Source of the DNA: Vespula vulgaris | Lineage: Eukaryota; Arthropoda; Insecta; Hymenoptera; Vespidae | Reading direction: 5' to 3' | Length of the DNA: 64,000 nt | Assembly: GCF_905475345.1 (NCBI RefSeq) | Contig: NC_066598.1 | Span: forward strand, 5,380,584 to 5,444,583 | In this document: positions 1 through 15,286 of the stretch, one piece after another | Position numbering within the stretch: position 1 is the first letter of the stretch | How the letters are laid out: each line of letters starts with the position of its first letter | The notes under the pieces: generated by a model | What the model saw: only the letters and a program-made list of their open reading frames with translations | Told to the model about the DNA's origin: nothing | Database searches by the model: none | Made by a program: the position numbers and the translations under genes

Positions 1-23
1 CAGTTAATAGTTAAAATGCCTTT
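1..23 (+). repeat. Satellite monomer, last bases only
   Basis: The last 23 bases of a monomer that lies mostly outside the window. They match the bases preceding each later anchor, so the array continues to the left. Confidence 0.85.
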
Positions 24-310
24 CAACTGGCCGTAGATAACAAAGCTCTTCACTAATGTATCAACGTAAGATGTAATACCACTGATTAAGAAATTCACTA
101 ATTATAGTCGACTATTGTCATTCTTCGATGCAAGATGTAAGTCGTATTTGCATTGATACGCAGATGAATACGTATGTGATAATGTTTTTTTTATATATGA
201 ATACGTATATGATATGTTTTTTTATAATACCCTGAGTCACTCATTTCTGATACAGATTGAGATATATACAGATATATATATATATTATATATTATATATT
301 ATGTATATAT

Positions 311-352
<42 letters not shown>

Positions 353-1253
353 GAAGGGTAAACGAATCGAGAATTTTGAATAAAACATAGAACGATATTG
401 AGATTAAATTGAAAGGAAACTTTGTTAGCTTCTTGACAAAAAGGCACTCTATAAGGGAAACAACAGCCATCCAAAGTACAATTATATCAAAGACCTATTC
501 AAAGGAAAGACGATTACATAGGTATCCTATTATGATACCTTATACTTCTTATTATTCATATAAAAGAAAAGAAGAAAAAAAACAGTTAAGAAGATTAAGA
601 AAGAAATTTCATGTTTATTTCCCAATATCTTCAATTATGATTGATTTATAAAGACAATAAGAATAATAATAACAATAATAATAACATCAATAATAGGAAA
701 AAGAAGAAGAAGAACAAAGTATCTTGGTATATTCAATTTTGCTTTCTTGTTCTTATGTGGTATATGTAGCTAGTACAATGTAAATTTTAATGTGGGATTT
801 CAATTAAACGTCATTTAATGCGTATTATGATTAATATGCATTATTCATACACATATGAATGTATATATATTTAAATGAATGTCGAATTTATACCTCGTTA
901 ACAAATTAAATTTACAATATTGAAATAAGGGTGTCACGATCAGGTACACGTATCACGTTCGATCCTCGACGATCTTTCTATATATAAAATACATCGATAC
1001 CAAACGATATTACATTCGTTAAAATGCATATACGTATGACGTACGTACGCGTACACGTGCATACAGAAAAATTGAGAAAAAAATAGCAAAATAGAGCGAG
1101 GAAGAGAGAGAGAGAGAGATGAATGTTCATTCTTTACGAGGAAGGACATCTGTCCTAACAAACGGAGTTTTCGATGAGGTCTCGTATTTTTCTATTCCTG
1201 TTGATTTCTTTTATTTTTTGATTTTGATTATTTAACTAATTAAATTATAAATA

Positions 1254-1305
<52 letters not shown>

Positions 1306-2115
1306 TTACCCTGAAAGAAAAAGAGAATGTTTATAGCATTTACTAGCGGACGTATACAAAGCAAATCTTATTACAATGTTTATATGTTTCTTTATCAGCT
1401 GATGTATCTAAATACACCTTATCTTATTTACTTTTGGTCGAATATCGTATGATATCAGTCTTTCCGCAACCACGGAGTTGGAAACTTGAAAGATCCCGTT
1501 TAAACATACGTTTGTAAATAGATAGATATGTATATATGTACATATGTACATAACTAGATACATAATATACACACCCACACACACATACACAAAGTATATA
1601 GTAGTCTTTCTCTTGGGTATTACTTGAGATTTTATTATATTGTATAGACAGTAACGAGCAACCTTTGTGCTGCAAGGAGCCAAAATTACATGTCTGATAT
1701 TGTTATTGATACAATTCATTATGAACTAAAAATGTTTAAATTGATTAGAAAAGAAATTAAAACTTGATAGAAAAAGAAAAAATTACACATTATTGAAGGG
1801 TATTTGTTATTTTCGGCATCAATTTACAATGAAATGTTTTCTATAATTCCATTGATTTTTTATTAGCAATACTTTTAATGTGTACGCATAAATGTATGTA
1901 TATATATTTTTGTAATGGAACGAAATCTATTAGTTGTTTATTTTTAATTAGATATATGATTCTACTTCTCGTTAATAAACTTTACATTATTATATTGGAA
2001 GATACATTGGAAGATATGGAAATAAACTCTAATACAATCTTTTATTCGTTTGTCGTTAAAGTTACGAGTTTTGATAAATGATTTCGATACTTCGGTTAAT
2101 AGTTAAAATGCGTTT
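24..2115 (+). repeat. Satellite monomer 1 (2092 bp, type A)
   Basis: Type A: the palindrome at 961-974 is broken by a C (GATCCTCGACGATC) and the first GA tract (317-346) is followed by an open 80-codon frame at 409-651 also found in monomers 3 and 5. It is nearly identical to monomer 3. Confidence 0.9.
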
Positions 2116-2373
2116 CAACTGGCCGTAGATAACAAAGCTCTTCACAAATGTATCAACGTAAGATGTAATACCAGTGATTAAGAAATTCACTAATTAGAGT
2201 CGACTATTGTCGTTTTTCGATGCAAAATGTAAGTTGTAATTGCATTGATACGTACATGAATACGTATATGATAATGTTTTTTTATAAACCCTGAGTTACT
2301 CATTTCTGATACAGATTCAGATATATACAGATATATATATGTATTATATATTATATATAATATGTATATATAT

Positions 2374-2432
<59 letters not shown>

Positions 2433-3338
2433 AAGGGTAAACGAATCGAGAATTTGAATGAAACAAAGAACGATATCGTGATTAAATTGAAAAGAAACTT
2501 TGTTAGCTCTTGACAAAAAGGCATTCGATAAGGAAGCATTAGCCGTCCAAAGTACAATTATATCAAAGACCTATTCAAATGAAAGACGATTACATAGGTA
2601 TCCTATTATGATACCTTATACTTCTTATTATTCATATAAAAGAAAAGAAGAAGAAAAAAAACAGTTAAGAAGATTAAGAAAGAAATTTCATGTTTATTTC
2701 CCAATATCTTCAATTATGATTGATTTATAAAGACAATAAGAATAATAATAACAATAATAATAACAACAATAATATGAAAAAGAAGAAGAAGAACAAAGTA
2801 TCTTGGTATATTCAATTTTGCTTTCTTGTTCTTATGTGGTATATGTAGCTAGTACAATGTAAATTTTAATGTGGGATTTCAATTAAACGTCATTTAATGC
2901 GTATTATGATTAATATGCATTATTCATACACATATGAATGTATATATATTTAAATGAATATCGAATTTATACCTCGTTGACAAATTAAATTTACAATATT
3001 GAAATAAGGGTGTCACGATCAGGTACACGTATCACATTCGATCGTCGACGATCTTTCTATATATAAAATACATCGATACCAAACGATATCACATTTGTTA
3101 AAAGGCATATACGTATTACGTACATACGCGTACACGTGCATACAGAAAAATTAAGAAAAAAATAGCAAAATAGAGCGAGGAAGAGACAGAGAGAGAGAGA
3201 TAGATGAAAGTTCATTGTTTTCGAGGAAGGACGTCTGTCCTAACGAACGGAGTTTTCGATGAGGTCTCGTATTTTTCTATTCCTGTTGCTTTCTTTTATT
3301 TTTTGATTTTGATTATTTAACTAATTAAATTATAAAAA

Positions 3339-3382
<44 letters not shown>

Positions 3383-4192
3383 TTACCCTGAAAGAAAAAG
3401 AGAATGTTTATAGCATTTACTAGCGGGCGTATACAAAGCAAATCTTATTACAATGTTTATATGTTTCTTTATCAGCTGATGTATCTAAATACACCTTATC
3501 TTATTTACTTTTGGTCGAATATCCTATGATATCAGTCTTTCTGCAACCACGGAGGTGGAATGTTGGAAGATCCCATATAAACATACGTTTGTAAATAGAT
3601 ACATATGTATATATGTACATATGTACACAACTAGATACATAATATACACACCCACACACACATACACAAAGTATATAGTAGTCTTTCTCTTGGATATTAC
3701 TTGAGATTTTATTATATTGTATAGACAGTAACGAGCAACCTTTGTTCTGCAATGAGCCAAAATTACATGTCTGATATTGTTATTGATACAATTCATTATG
3801 AACTAAAAATGTTTAAATTGATTAGAAAAGAAATTAAAACTTGATAGAAAAAGAAAAAATTTTACATTATTGAAGGGTATTTGTTATTTTCGGCATACAT
3901 TTACAATGAAATGTTTTCTATAATTCCATTGATTTTCTATTAGCAATACTTTTAATGTGTACGCATAAGTGTATGTATATATATTTTTGTAATGGAACGA
4001 AATCTATTAGTTGTTTATTTTTAATTAGATATATGATTCTACTTCTGGTTAATAAACTTTACATTATTATATTGGAAGATACAATGGAATATATCGAATT
4101 AAACTCTAATACAATGTTTTATTCGTTTGTCGTTAACGTTAAGACTTTTGATAAAAGATTTCAGTACTTCAGTTAATAGTTAAAATGCCTTT
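2116..4192 (+). repeat. Satellite monomer 2 (2077 bp, type B)
   Basis: Type B: the palindrome is intact and the first GA tract is unusually long (about 2379-2427). Its first 1.05 kb is nearly identical to monomer 4; beyond the second GA tract the two diverge. Confidence 0.9.
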
Positions 4193-4479
4193 CAACTGGC
4201 CGTAGATAACAAAGCTCTTCACTAATGTATCAACGTAAGATGTAATACCACTTATTAAGAAATTCACTAATTATAGTCGACTATTGTCATTCTTCGATGC
4301 AAGATGTAAGTCGTATTTGCATTGATACGCAGATGAATACGTATGTGATAATGTTTTTTTTATATATGAATACGTATATGATATGTTTTTTTATAATACC
4401 CTGAGTTACTCATTTCTGATACAGATTGAGATATATACAGATATATATATATATTATATATTATATATTATGTATATAT

Positions 4480-4521
<42 letters not shown>

Positions 4522-5420
4522 GAAGGGTAAACGAATCGAGAATTTTGAATAAAACATAGAACGATATCGAGATTAAATTGAAAGGAAACTTTGTTAGCTT
4601 CTTGACAAAAAGGCACTCTATAAGGGAAACAACAGCCATCCAAAGTACAATTATATCAAAGACCTATTCAAAGGAAAGACGATTACATAGGTATCCTATT
4701 ATGATACCTTATACTTCTTATTATTCATATAAAAGAAAAGAAGAAAAAAAACAGTTAAGAAGATTAAGAAAGAAATTTCATGTTTATTTCCCAATATCTT
4801 CAATTATGATTGATTTATAAAGACAATAAGAATAATAATAACAATAATAATAACATCAATAATAGGAAAAAGAAGAAGAAGAACAAAGTATCTTGGTATA
4901 TTCAATTTTGCTTTCTTGTTCTTATGTGGTATATGTAGCTAGTACAATGTAAATTTTAATGTGGGATTTCAATTAAACGTCATTTAATGCGTATTATGAT
5001 TAATATGCATTATTCATACACATATGAATGTATATATATTTAAATGAATGTCGAATTTATACCTCGTTAACAAATTAAATTTACAATATTGAAATAAGGG
5101 TGTCACGATCAGGTACACGTATCACGTTCGATCCTCGACGATCTTTCTATATATAAAATACATCGATACCAAACGATATTACATTCGTTAAAATGCATAT
5201 ACGTATGACGTACGTACGCGTACACGTGCATACAGAAAAATTGAGAAAAAAATAGCAAAATAGAGCGAGGAAGAGAGAGAGAGAGAGATGAATGTTCATT
5301 CTTTACGAGGAAGGACATCTGTCCTAACAAACGGAGTTTTCGATGAGGTCTCGTATTTTTCTATTCCTGTTGATTTCTTTTATTTTTTGATTTTGATTAT
5401 TTAACTAATTAAATTATAAA

Positions 5421-5484
<64 letters not shown>

Positions 5485-6294
5485 TTACCCTGAAAGAAAA
5501 AGAGAATGTTTATAGCATTTACTAGCGGACGTATACAAAGCAAATCTTATTACAATGTTTATATGTTTCTTTATCAGCTGATGTATCTAAATACACCTTA
5601 TCTTATTTACTTTTGGTCGAATATCGTATGATATCAGTCTTTCCGCAACCACGGAGTTGGAAACTTGAAAGATCCCGTTTAAACATACGTTTGTAAATAG
5701 ATAGATATGTATATATGTACATATGTACATAACTAGATACATAATATACACACCCACACACACATACACAAAGTATATAGTAGTCTTTCTCTTGGGTATT
5801 ACTTGAGATTTTATTATATTGTATAGACAGTAACGAGCAACCTTTGTGCTGCAAGGAGCCAAAATTACATGTCTGATATTGTTATTGATACAATTCATTA
5901 TGAACTAAAAATGTTTAAATTGATTAGAAAAGAAATTAAAACTTGATAGAAAAAGAAAAAATTACACATTATTGAAGGGTATTTGTTATTTTCGGCATCA
6001 ATTTACAATGAAATGTTTTCTATAATTCCATTGATTTTTTATTAGCAATACTTTTAATGTGTACGCATAAATGTATGTATATATATTTTTGTAATGGAAC
6101 GAAATCTATTAGTTGTTTATTTTTAATTAGATATATGATTCTACTTCTCGTTAATAAACTTTACATTATTATATTGGAAGATACATTGGAAGATATGGAA
6201 ATAAACTCTAATACAATCTTTTATTCGTTTGTCGTTAAAGTTACGAGTTTTGATAAATGATTTCGATACTTCGGTTAATAGTTAAAATGCGTTT
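4193..6294 (+). repeat. Satellite monomer 3 (2102 bp, type A)
   Basis: A near copy of monomer 1, differing by a few point changes (for example ATATCGAG for ATATTGAG) and by a longer second TA tract (about 5427-5478), which makes it the longest monomer. The palindrome is broken as in monomer 1. Confidence 0.9.
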
Positions 6295-6552
6295 CAACTG
6301 GCCGTAGATAACAAAGCTCTTCACAAATGTATCAACGTAAGATGTAATACCAGTGATTAAGAAATTCACTAATTAGAGTCGACTATTGTCGTTTTTCGAT
6401 GCAAAATGTAAGTTGTAATTGCATTGATACGTACATGAATACGTATATGATAATGTTTTTTTATAAACCCTGAGTTACTCATTTCTGATACAGATTCAGA
6501 TATATACAGATATATATATGTATTATATATTATATATAATATGTATATATAT

Positions 6553-6611
<59 letters not shown>

Positions 6612-7510
6612 AAGGGTAAACGAATCGAGAATTTGAATGAAACAAAGAACGATATCGTGATTAAATTGAAAAGAAACTTTGTTAGCTCTTGACAAAAAGG
6701 CATTCGATAAGGAAGCATTAGCCGTCCAAAGTACAATTATATCAAAGACCTATTCAAATGAAAGACGATTACATAGGTATCCTATTATGATACCTTATAC
6801 TTCTTTTTATTCATATAAAAGAAAAGAAGAAGAAAAAAAACAGTTAAGAAGATTAAGAAAGAAATTTCATGTTTATTTCCCAATATCTTCAATTATGATT
6901 GATTTATAAAGACAATAAGAATAATAATAACAATAATAATAACAACAATAATATGAAAAAGAAGAAGAAGAACAAAGTATCTTGGTATATTCAATTTTGC
7001 TTTCTTGTTCTTATGTGGTATATGTAGCTAGTACAATGTAAATTTTAATGTGGGATTTCAATTAAACGTCATTTAATGCGTATTATGATTAATATGCATT
7101 ATTCATACACATATGAATGTATATATATTTAAATGAATATCGAATTTATACCTCGTTGACAAATTAAATTTACAATATTGAAATAAGGGTGTCACGATCA
7201 GGTACACGTATCACATTCGATCGTCGACGATCTTTCTATATATAAAATACATCGATACCAAACGATATCACATTTGTTAAAAGGCATATACGTATTACGT
7301 ACATACGCGTACACGTGCATACAGAAAAATTAAGAAAAAAATAGCAAAATAGTGCGAGGAAGAGAGACAGAGATGAAAGTTCATTGTTTACGAGGAAGGA
7401 CATCTGTCCTAACGAACGAAGTTTACGATGAGGTCTCGTATTTTTCTATTCCTGTTGCTTTCTTTTCTTTTTTTGATTTTGATTAATTAACTAATTAAAT
7501 TATAAAAATT

Positions 7511-7548
<38 letters not shown>

Positions 7549-8356
7549 TTACCCTGAAAGAAAAAGAGAATGTTTATAGCATTTACTAGCGGACGTATAC
7601 AAAGCAAATCTTATCCCAATGTTTATATGTTTCTATATAAGCTGAAGTATCTAAATACACCTTATCTTATTTAATTTTGGTCGAATATCGTATGAGATCA
7701 GTCTTTCGGCAACCACTGAGTTGGAAACTTGAAAGATCCCGTATGAACATACGTTTGTAAATAGATAGATATGTTTATATGTACATATGTACATAACTAG
7801 ACACAATATACACACCCACACACTCATACACAAAGTATATAGTAGTCTTTCTCTTGGGTATTGCTTGAGATTTTATTATATTGTATAGACAGTAACGAGC
7901 AACCTTTGTTCTGCAATGAGCCAAAATTAAATATCTGATATTGTTATTTATAGAATTCATTATGAACTAAAAATGCTTATATTGATTAAAAAAGGAATTA
8001 ATGCTTGATAGAAAAAGAAAAAATTACACATTATTGAAGGGTATTTGTTATTTTCGGCATCAATTTACAATGAAATGTTTTCTATAATTCCATTGATTTT
8101 TTATTAGCAATACTTTTAATGTGTACGCATAAATGTATGTATATATATTTTTGTAATGGAACGAAATCTATTAGTTGTTTATTTTTAATTAGATATATGA
8201 TTCTACTTCTCGTTAATAAACTTTACATTATTATATTGGAAGATACATTGGAAGATATTGAAATAAACTCTAATACAATCTTTTATTCGTTTGTCGTTAA
8301 AGTTACGAGTTTTGATAATTGATTTCGATACTTCGGTTAATAGTTAAAATGCGTTT
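6295..8356 (+). repeat. Satellite monomer 4 (2062 bp, B-type first half)
   Basis: The first half matches monomer 2 with very few changes. From about 7350 (the GTGCGAGGAAG / AGACAGAG region) it differs, and its tail, with a shorter ACTAGACACAATATAC segment, resembles monomer 5. It looks like a recombinant monomer. Confidence 0.85.
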
Positions 8357-8619
8357 CAACTGGCCGTAGATAACAAAGCTCTTCACAAATGTATCAACGT
8401 AAGATGTAATACCAGTGTTTAAGAAATTCACTAATTAGAGTCGACTATTGTCATTTTTCGATGCAAAATGTAAGTTGTAATTGCATTGATACGTACATGA
8501 ATACGTATATGATAATGTTTTTTTATAAACCCTGAGTTACTCATTTCTGATACAGATTGATATATATACAGATATATATATATATATTATATATTATATA
8601 TTATATATTATGTATATAT

Positions 8620-8657
<38 letters not shown>

Positions 8658-9561
8658 GAAGGGTAAACGAATCGAGAATTTTGAATAAAACATAGAACGA
8701 TATCGAGATTAAATTGAAAGGAAACTTTGTTAGCTTCTTGACAAAAAGGCACTCTATAAGGGAAACATCAGCCATCCAAAGTACAATTATATCAAAGACC
8801 TATTCAAAGGAAAGACGATTACATAGGTATCCTATTATGATACCTTATACTTCTTATTATTCATATAAAAGAAAAGAAGAAGAAAAAAAACAGTTAAGAA
8901 GATTAAGAAAGAAATTTCATGTTTATTTCCCAATATCTTCAATTATGATTGATTTATAAAGACAATAAGAATAATAATAACAATAATAATAACAACAATA
9001 ATATGAAAAAGAAGAAGAAGAACAAAGTATCTTGGTATATTCAATTTTGCTTTCTTGTTCTTATGTGGTATATGTAGCTAGTACAATGTAAATTTTAATG
9101 TGGGATTTCAATTAAACGTCATTTAATGCGTATTATGATTAATATGCATTATTCATACACATATGAATGTATATATATTTAAATGAATGTCGAATTTATA
9201 CCTCGTTGACAAATTAAATTTACAATATTGAAATAAGGGTGTCACGATCAGGTACACGTATCACGTTCGATCCTCGACGATCTTTCTATATATAAAATAT
9301 ATCGATACCAAACGATATTACATTCGTTAAAATGCATATACGTATTACGTACGTACGCGTACACGTGCATACAGAAAAATGAAGAAAAAAATAGCAAAAT
9401 AGAGCGAGGAAGAGAGAGAGAGATAGATGAAAGTTCATTGTTTACGAGGAAGGACGTCTGTCCTAACAAACGGAGTTTTCGATGAGGTCTCGTATTTTTC
9501 TATTCCTGTTGCTTTCTTTTATTTTTTGATTTTGATTATTTAACTAATTAAATTATTAAAA

Positions 9562-9621
<60 letters not shown>

Positions 9622-10434
9622 ATATTATCACACTGAAAGAAAAAGAGAATGTTTATACCATTTACTAGCTGACGTATACAAAGCAAATCTTATTACAATG
9701 TTTATATGTTTCTATATAAGCTGAAATATCTAAATACAACTTATGTTATTTACTTTCTGTCGAATATCGTATGAGATCAGTCTTTCGGCAACCACCGAGT
9801 TGGAAACTTGAAAGATCCCGTTTAAACATACGTTTGTAAATAGATAGATATGTATATATGTACATATGTACATAACTAGACACAATATACACACCCACAC
9901 ACTCATACACAAAGTATATAGTAGTCTTTCTCTTGGGTATTGCTTGAGATTTTATTATATTGTATAGACAGTGACGAGCAACCTTTGTTCTGCAATGAGC
10001 CAAAATTAAATATCTGATATTGTTATTTATAGAATTCATTATGAACTAAAAATGCTTATATTCATTAAAAAAGGAATTAATGCTTGATAGAAAAAGAAAA
10101 AATTACACATTATTGAAGGGTATTTGTTATTTTCGGCATCAATTTACAATGAAATGTTTTCTATAATTCCATTGATTTTTTATTAGCAATACTTTGATGT
10201 TTACGCATAAATGTATGTATATATATTTTTGTAATGGAACGAAATCTATTAGTCGTTTATTTTTAATTAGATATATGATTCTACTTCTCGTTAATAAACT
10301 TTACATTATTATATTGGAAGATACATTGGAAGATATTGAAATAAACTCTAATACAATCTTTTATTCGTTTGTCGTTAAAGTTACGACTTTTGATAAATGA
10401 TTTCGATACATCGGTTAATAGTTAAAATGCGTTT
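8357..10434 (+). repeat. Satellite monomer 5 (2078 bp, A-type first half)
   Basis: The first half has the A-type features: the broken palindrome and the open frame at 8714-8959. The second half, from about 9420, carries GAAAGTTCATTG in place of the GAATGTTCATTC of monomers 1 and 3, so it is a mosaic. Confidence 0.85.
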
Positions 10435-11636
10435 CAACTGGCCGTAGATAACAAAGCTCTTCACAAATGTATCAGCGTAAGATGTAATACCAGTGATTAA
10501 GAAATTCACTAATTAGAGTCGACTATTGTCATTTTTCGATGCAAAATGTAAGTTGTAATTGCATTGATACGTACATGAATACGTATATGATAATTTTTTT
10601 TTATAAACCCTGAGTTACTCATTTCTGATACAGATTAAGATATATACAGATGTATATATATATTATATATTATATATTATATATATATAAATATATATAC
10701 AGAGAGAGAAAGAGAGAGAGAGAGAAAGAAAAAGGGTAAAGGAATCGAGAATTTGAATAAAACAAAGAACGATATCGAGATTAAATTGAAAAGAAACTTT
10801 GTTAGCTCTTGACAAAAAGGAATTCGATAAGGAAGCATTAGCCGTCCAAAGTACAATTATATCAAAAACCCATTCAAACTAAAGAAGATTACATATGTAT
10901 CTGATTATGATACCTTATATTTCTTATTATTCATATAAAAGAAAAGAAAAAGAAAAAAAACAGTTAAGAAAAGTAAGAAAGAAATCTCATCTTTATTTCC
11001 CAATATCTTCAATTATGATTGATTTCTAAATACAATAAGGATAATAATAACAATAATAACAACAACAATAATATGAAGAAGAAGAAGAAGAAGAATAAAG
11101 TATCTTGGTATATTCAATTTTGCTTTCTTGTTCTTATGTAGTATATGTATCTAGTACAATGTAAATTTTAATGTGTGATTTCATTTAAACGTGTCATTTA
11201 ATGCGTATTATGATTAATATGTATTATTCATACACATATGAATGTATGTATATTTAAATGAATATAGAATTCATACCTCGTTGACAAATTAAATTTACAA
11301 TATTGAAATAAGGGTGTCACGATCAGGTACACGCATCACGTTCGATCGTCGACGATCTTTCTATATATAAAATATATCGATACCAAACGATATTACATTT
11401 GTTATAAGGCATATACGTATTACGTACATACGCGTACACGTGCATACAGAAAAATTGAGAAAAAAATAGCAAAATAGAGCGAGGAAGAGAGAGAGAGAGA
11501 GATGAATGTTCATTCTTTACGAGGAAGGACATCTGTCCTAACAAACGGAGTTTTCGATGAGGTCTCGTATTTTTCTATTCCTGTTGATTTCTTTTATTTT
11601 TTGATTTTGATTATTTAACTAATTAAATTATAAATA

Positions 11637-11682
<46 letters not shown>

Positions 11683-12492
11683 TTACCCTGAAAGAAAAAG
11701 AGAATGTTTATAGCATTTACTAGCGGGCGTATACAAAGCAAATCTTATTACAATGTTTATATGTTTCTTTATCAGCTGATGTATCTAAATACACCTTATC
11801 TTATTTACTTTTGGTCGAATATCGTATGATATCAGTCTTTCCGCAACCACGGAGGTGGAATGTTGGACGATCCCGTTTAAACATACGTTTGTAAATAGAT
11901 AGATATGTATATATGTACATATGTACATAACTAGATACATAATATACACACCCACACACACATACACAAAGTATATAGTAGTCTTTCTCTTGGGTATTAC
12001 TTGAGATTTTATTATATTGTATAGACAGTAACGAGCAACCTTTGTGCTGCAAGGAGCCAAAATTACATGTCTGATATTGTTATTGATACAATTCATTATG
12101 AACTAAAAATGTTTAAATTGATTAGAAAAGAAATTAAAACTTGATAGAAAAAGAAAAAATTTTACATTATTGAAGAGTATTTGTTATTTTCGGCATACAT
12201 TTACAATGAAATGTTTTCTATAATTCCATTGATTTTCTATTAGCAATACTTTTAATGTGTACGCATAAATGTATGTATATATATTTTTGTAATGGAACGA
12301 AATCTATTAGTTGTTTATTTTTAATTAGATATATGATTCTACTTCTCGTTAATAAACTTTACATTATTATATTGGAAGATACATTGGAAGATATGGAAAT
12401 AAACTCTAATACAATCTTTTATTCGTTTGTCGTTAAAGTTACGAGTTTTGATAAATGATTTCGATATTTCGGTTAATAGTTAAAATGCGTTT
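10435..12492 (+). repeat. Satellite monomer 6 (2058 bp, mosaic)
   Basis: The first half resembles monomer 7 (CCCATTCAAACTAAAGAAG, short GA tract). From about 11450 it switches to the sequence of monomers 1 and 3 (GAATGTTCATTCTTTACG), which supports a crossover near the second GA tract. Confidence 0.85.
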
Positions 12493-12750
12493 CAACTGGC
12501 CGTAGATAACAAAGCTCTTCACAAATGTATCAACGTAAGATGTAATACCAGTGATTAAGAAATTCACTAATTAGAGTCGACTATTGTCATTTTTCGATGC
12601 AAAATGTAAGTTGTAATTGCATTGATACGTACATGAATACGTATATGATAATGTTTTTTTATAAACCCTGAGTTACTCATTTCTGATACAGATTCAGATA
12701 TATACAGATATATATATGTATTATATATTATATATAATATGTATATATAT

Positions 12751-12785
<35 letters not shown>

Positions 12786-13700
12786 AAAAGGGTAAAGGAA
12801 TCGAGAATTTGAATAAAACAAAGTACGATATCGAGATTAAATTGAAAAGAAACTTTGTTAGCTCTTGACAAAAAGGAATTCGATAAGGAAGCATTAGCCG
12901 TCCAAAGTACAATTATATCAAAAACCCATACAAACTAAAGAAGATTACATATGTATCTGATTATGATACCTTATATTTCTTATTATTCATATAAAAGAAA
13001 AGAAAAAGGAAAAAAAAACAGTTAAGAAAAGTAAGAAAGAAATCTCATCTTTATTTCCCAATATCTTCAATTATGATTGATTTCTAAATACAATAAGGAT
13101 AATAATAACAATAATAACAACAACAATAATATGAAGAAGAAGAAGAAGAAGAATAAAGTATCTTGGTATATTCAATTTTGCTTTCTTGTTCTTATGTAGT
13201 ATATGTATCTAGTACAATGTAAATTTTAATGTGGGATTTCATTTAAACGTGTCATTTAATGCGTATTATGATTAATATGTATTATTCATACACATATGAA
13301 TGTATGTATATTTAAATGAATATAGAATTCATACCTCGTTGACAAATTAAATTTACAATATTGAAATAAGGGTGTCACGATCAGGTACACGCATCACGTT
13401 CGATCGTCGACGATCTTTCTATATATAAAATATATCGATACCAAACGATATTACATTTGTTATAAGGCATATACGTATTACGTACATACGCGTACACGTG
13501 CATACAGAAAAATTAAGAAAAAAATAGCAAAATAGAGCGAGGAAGAGAGAGAGAGAGAGAGAGAGATGAAAGTTCATTGTTTACGAGGAAGGACGTCTGT
13601 CCTAACAAACGGAATTTTCGATGAGGTCTCGTATTTTTCTATTCCTGTTGCTTTCTTTTATTTTTTCATTTTGATTGATTAACTAATTAAATTATAAAAA

Positions 13701-13754
<54 letters not shown>

Positions 13755-14034
13755 TTACACTGAAAGAAAAAGATAATGTTTATACCATTTAGTAGCTGAC
13801 GTATACAAAGCAAATCTTATTACAATGTTTATTTGTTTCTATATAAGCTGAAATATCTAAATACACTTTACGTTATTTACTTTCTGTCGAATATCGTATG
13901 AGATCAGTCTTTCGGCAACCACCGAGCTGGAAAATTGGAAATAAACTCTAATACAATCTTTTATTCGTTTGTCGTTAACGTTACGACTTTTGATAAAAGA
14001 TTTCAATACTTCGGTTAATAGTTAAAATGCCTTT
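12493..14034 (+). repeat. Satellite monomer 7 (1542 bp, internal deletion)
   Basis: Runs normally to the CACCGAGCTGGAAAA sequence at about 13935, then continues directly into AATAAACTCTAATAC, which in monomer 5 lies about 540 bp further on instead of 13. About 527 bp are missing, including the CACACCCACAC tract and the start of the conserved short frame. Confidence 0.9.
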
Positions 14035-14253
14035 CAACTGGCCGTAGATAACAAAGCTCTTCACAAATGTATCAACGTAAGATGTAATACCACTGATTAA
14101 GAAATTCACTAATTATAGTCGACAATTGTCATTTTTCAATGCAAGATGTAAGTCGTATTTGCATTGATACGGGGATAAATACGTATATGATAATGTTTTT
14201 TTATAAACCCTGAGTTACTCATTTCTGATACAGATTCAGATATATACATATAA

Positions 14254-14299
<46 letters not shown>

Positions 14300-15244
14300 G
14301 TATATACAGAGAGTGAGAGTGTGAGAGAGAGAGAAAGAAAAAGGATAAAGGAATCGAGAATTTGAATAGAACAAAGAACGATATCGAGATTAAATTGAAA
14401 AGAAACTTTGTTAGATCTTGACAAAGAGGCACTCGATTAGGAAAGATCAGCCATCCAAAGTACAATCATATCAAAGATCCATTCAAATAAAAGACGATTA
14501 CATATGTATCCGATTATGATACCTTATTCTTCTTATTATTCATACAAAAGAAAAAAAGGAGAAAAAAAACAGTTAAGAAGATTAAGAAAGAAATCTCATC
14601 TTTATTTCCCAATATCTTCAATTATGATTGATTTCTAAAGACAATAAGAATAATAATAACAATAATAAGAACAACAATAATATGAAAAAAAAGAAGAAGA
14701 ATAAAGTATCTTGGTATATTCAATTTTGCTTTCTTGTTCTTATGTGGTATATGTATCTTGTACAATGTAAATTTTAATGTGGGATTTCAATTAAACGTGT
14801 CATTTAATTCGTATTATGATTAATATGCATTATTCATACACATATCAATGTATGTGTATTTAAATGAATATAGAGTTTATACCTCGTTGACAAATTAAAT
14901 TTACAATATTGAAATAAGGGTGTCACGATCAGGTACACGCATCACGTTCGATCGTCGACGATCTTTCTATATATAAAATATATCGATACCAAACGATATT
15001 ACATTTGTTAAAAGGCATATACGTATTACGTACATACGCGTACACGTGCATACAGAAAAATTAAGAAAAAAATAGCAAAATAGAGCGAGGAAGAGAGAGA
15101 AAGAGAGAGATGAAAGTTCATTGTTTACGAGGAAGGACGTCTGTCCTAACAAACGGAGTTTTCGATGAGGTCTCGTATTTTTCTATTCCTGTTGCTTTCT
15201 TTTATTTTTTGATTTTGATTAATTAACTAATTAAATTATAAAAA

Positions 15245-15286
<42 letters not shown>

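Noticed and set aside
409..651. An 80-codon plus-strand frame rich in Lys and Arg, in monomers 1, 3 and 5.
   Set aside because: The reading frame is lost in the other monomers through changes in the same region; the basic stretch comes from the AAG/GAA-rich tract.
1878..2081. A 67-73 codon plus-strand frame open in every complete satellite monomer (also 3955, 6057, 8119 ... 44836).
   Set aside because: The copies are recent and nearly identical, so shared openness is expected. Differences between families are mostly amino-acid changing (for example Leu/Met, Met/Ile and Ile/Leu in a row) and the stop position shifts, which does not suggest selection on a protein.
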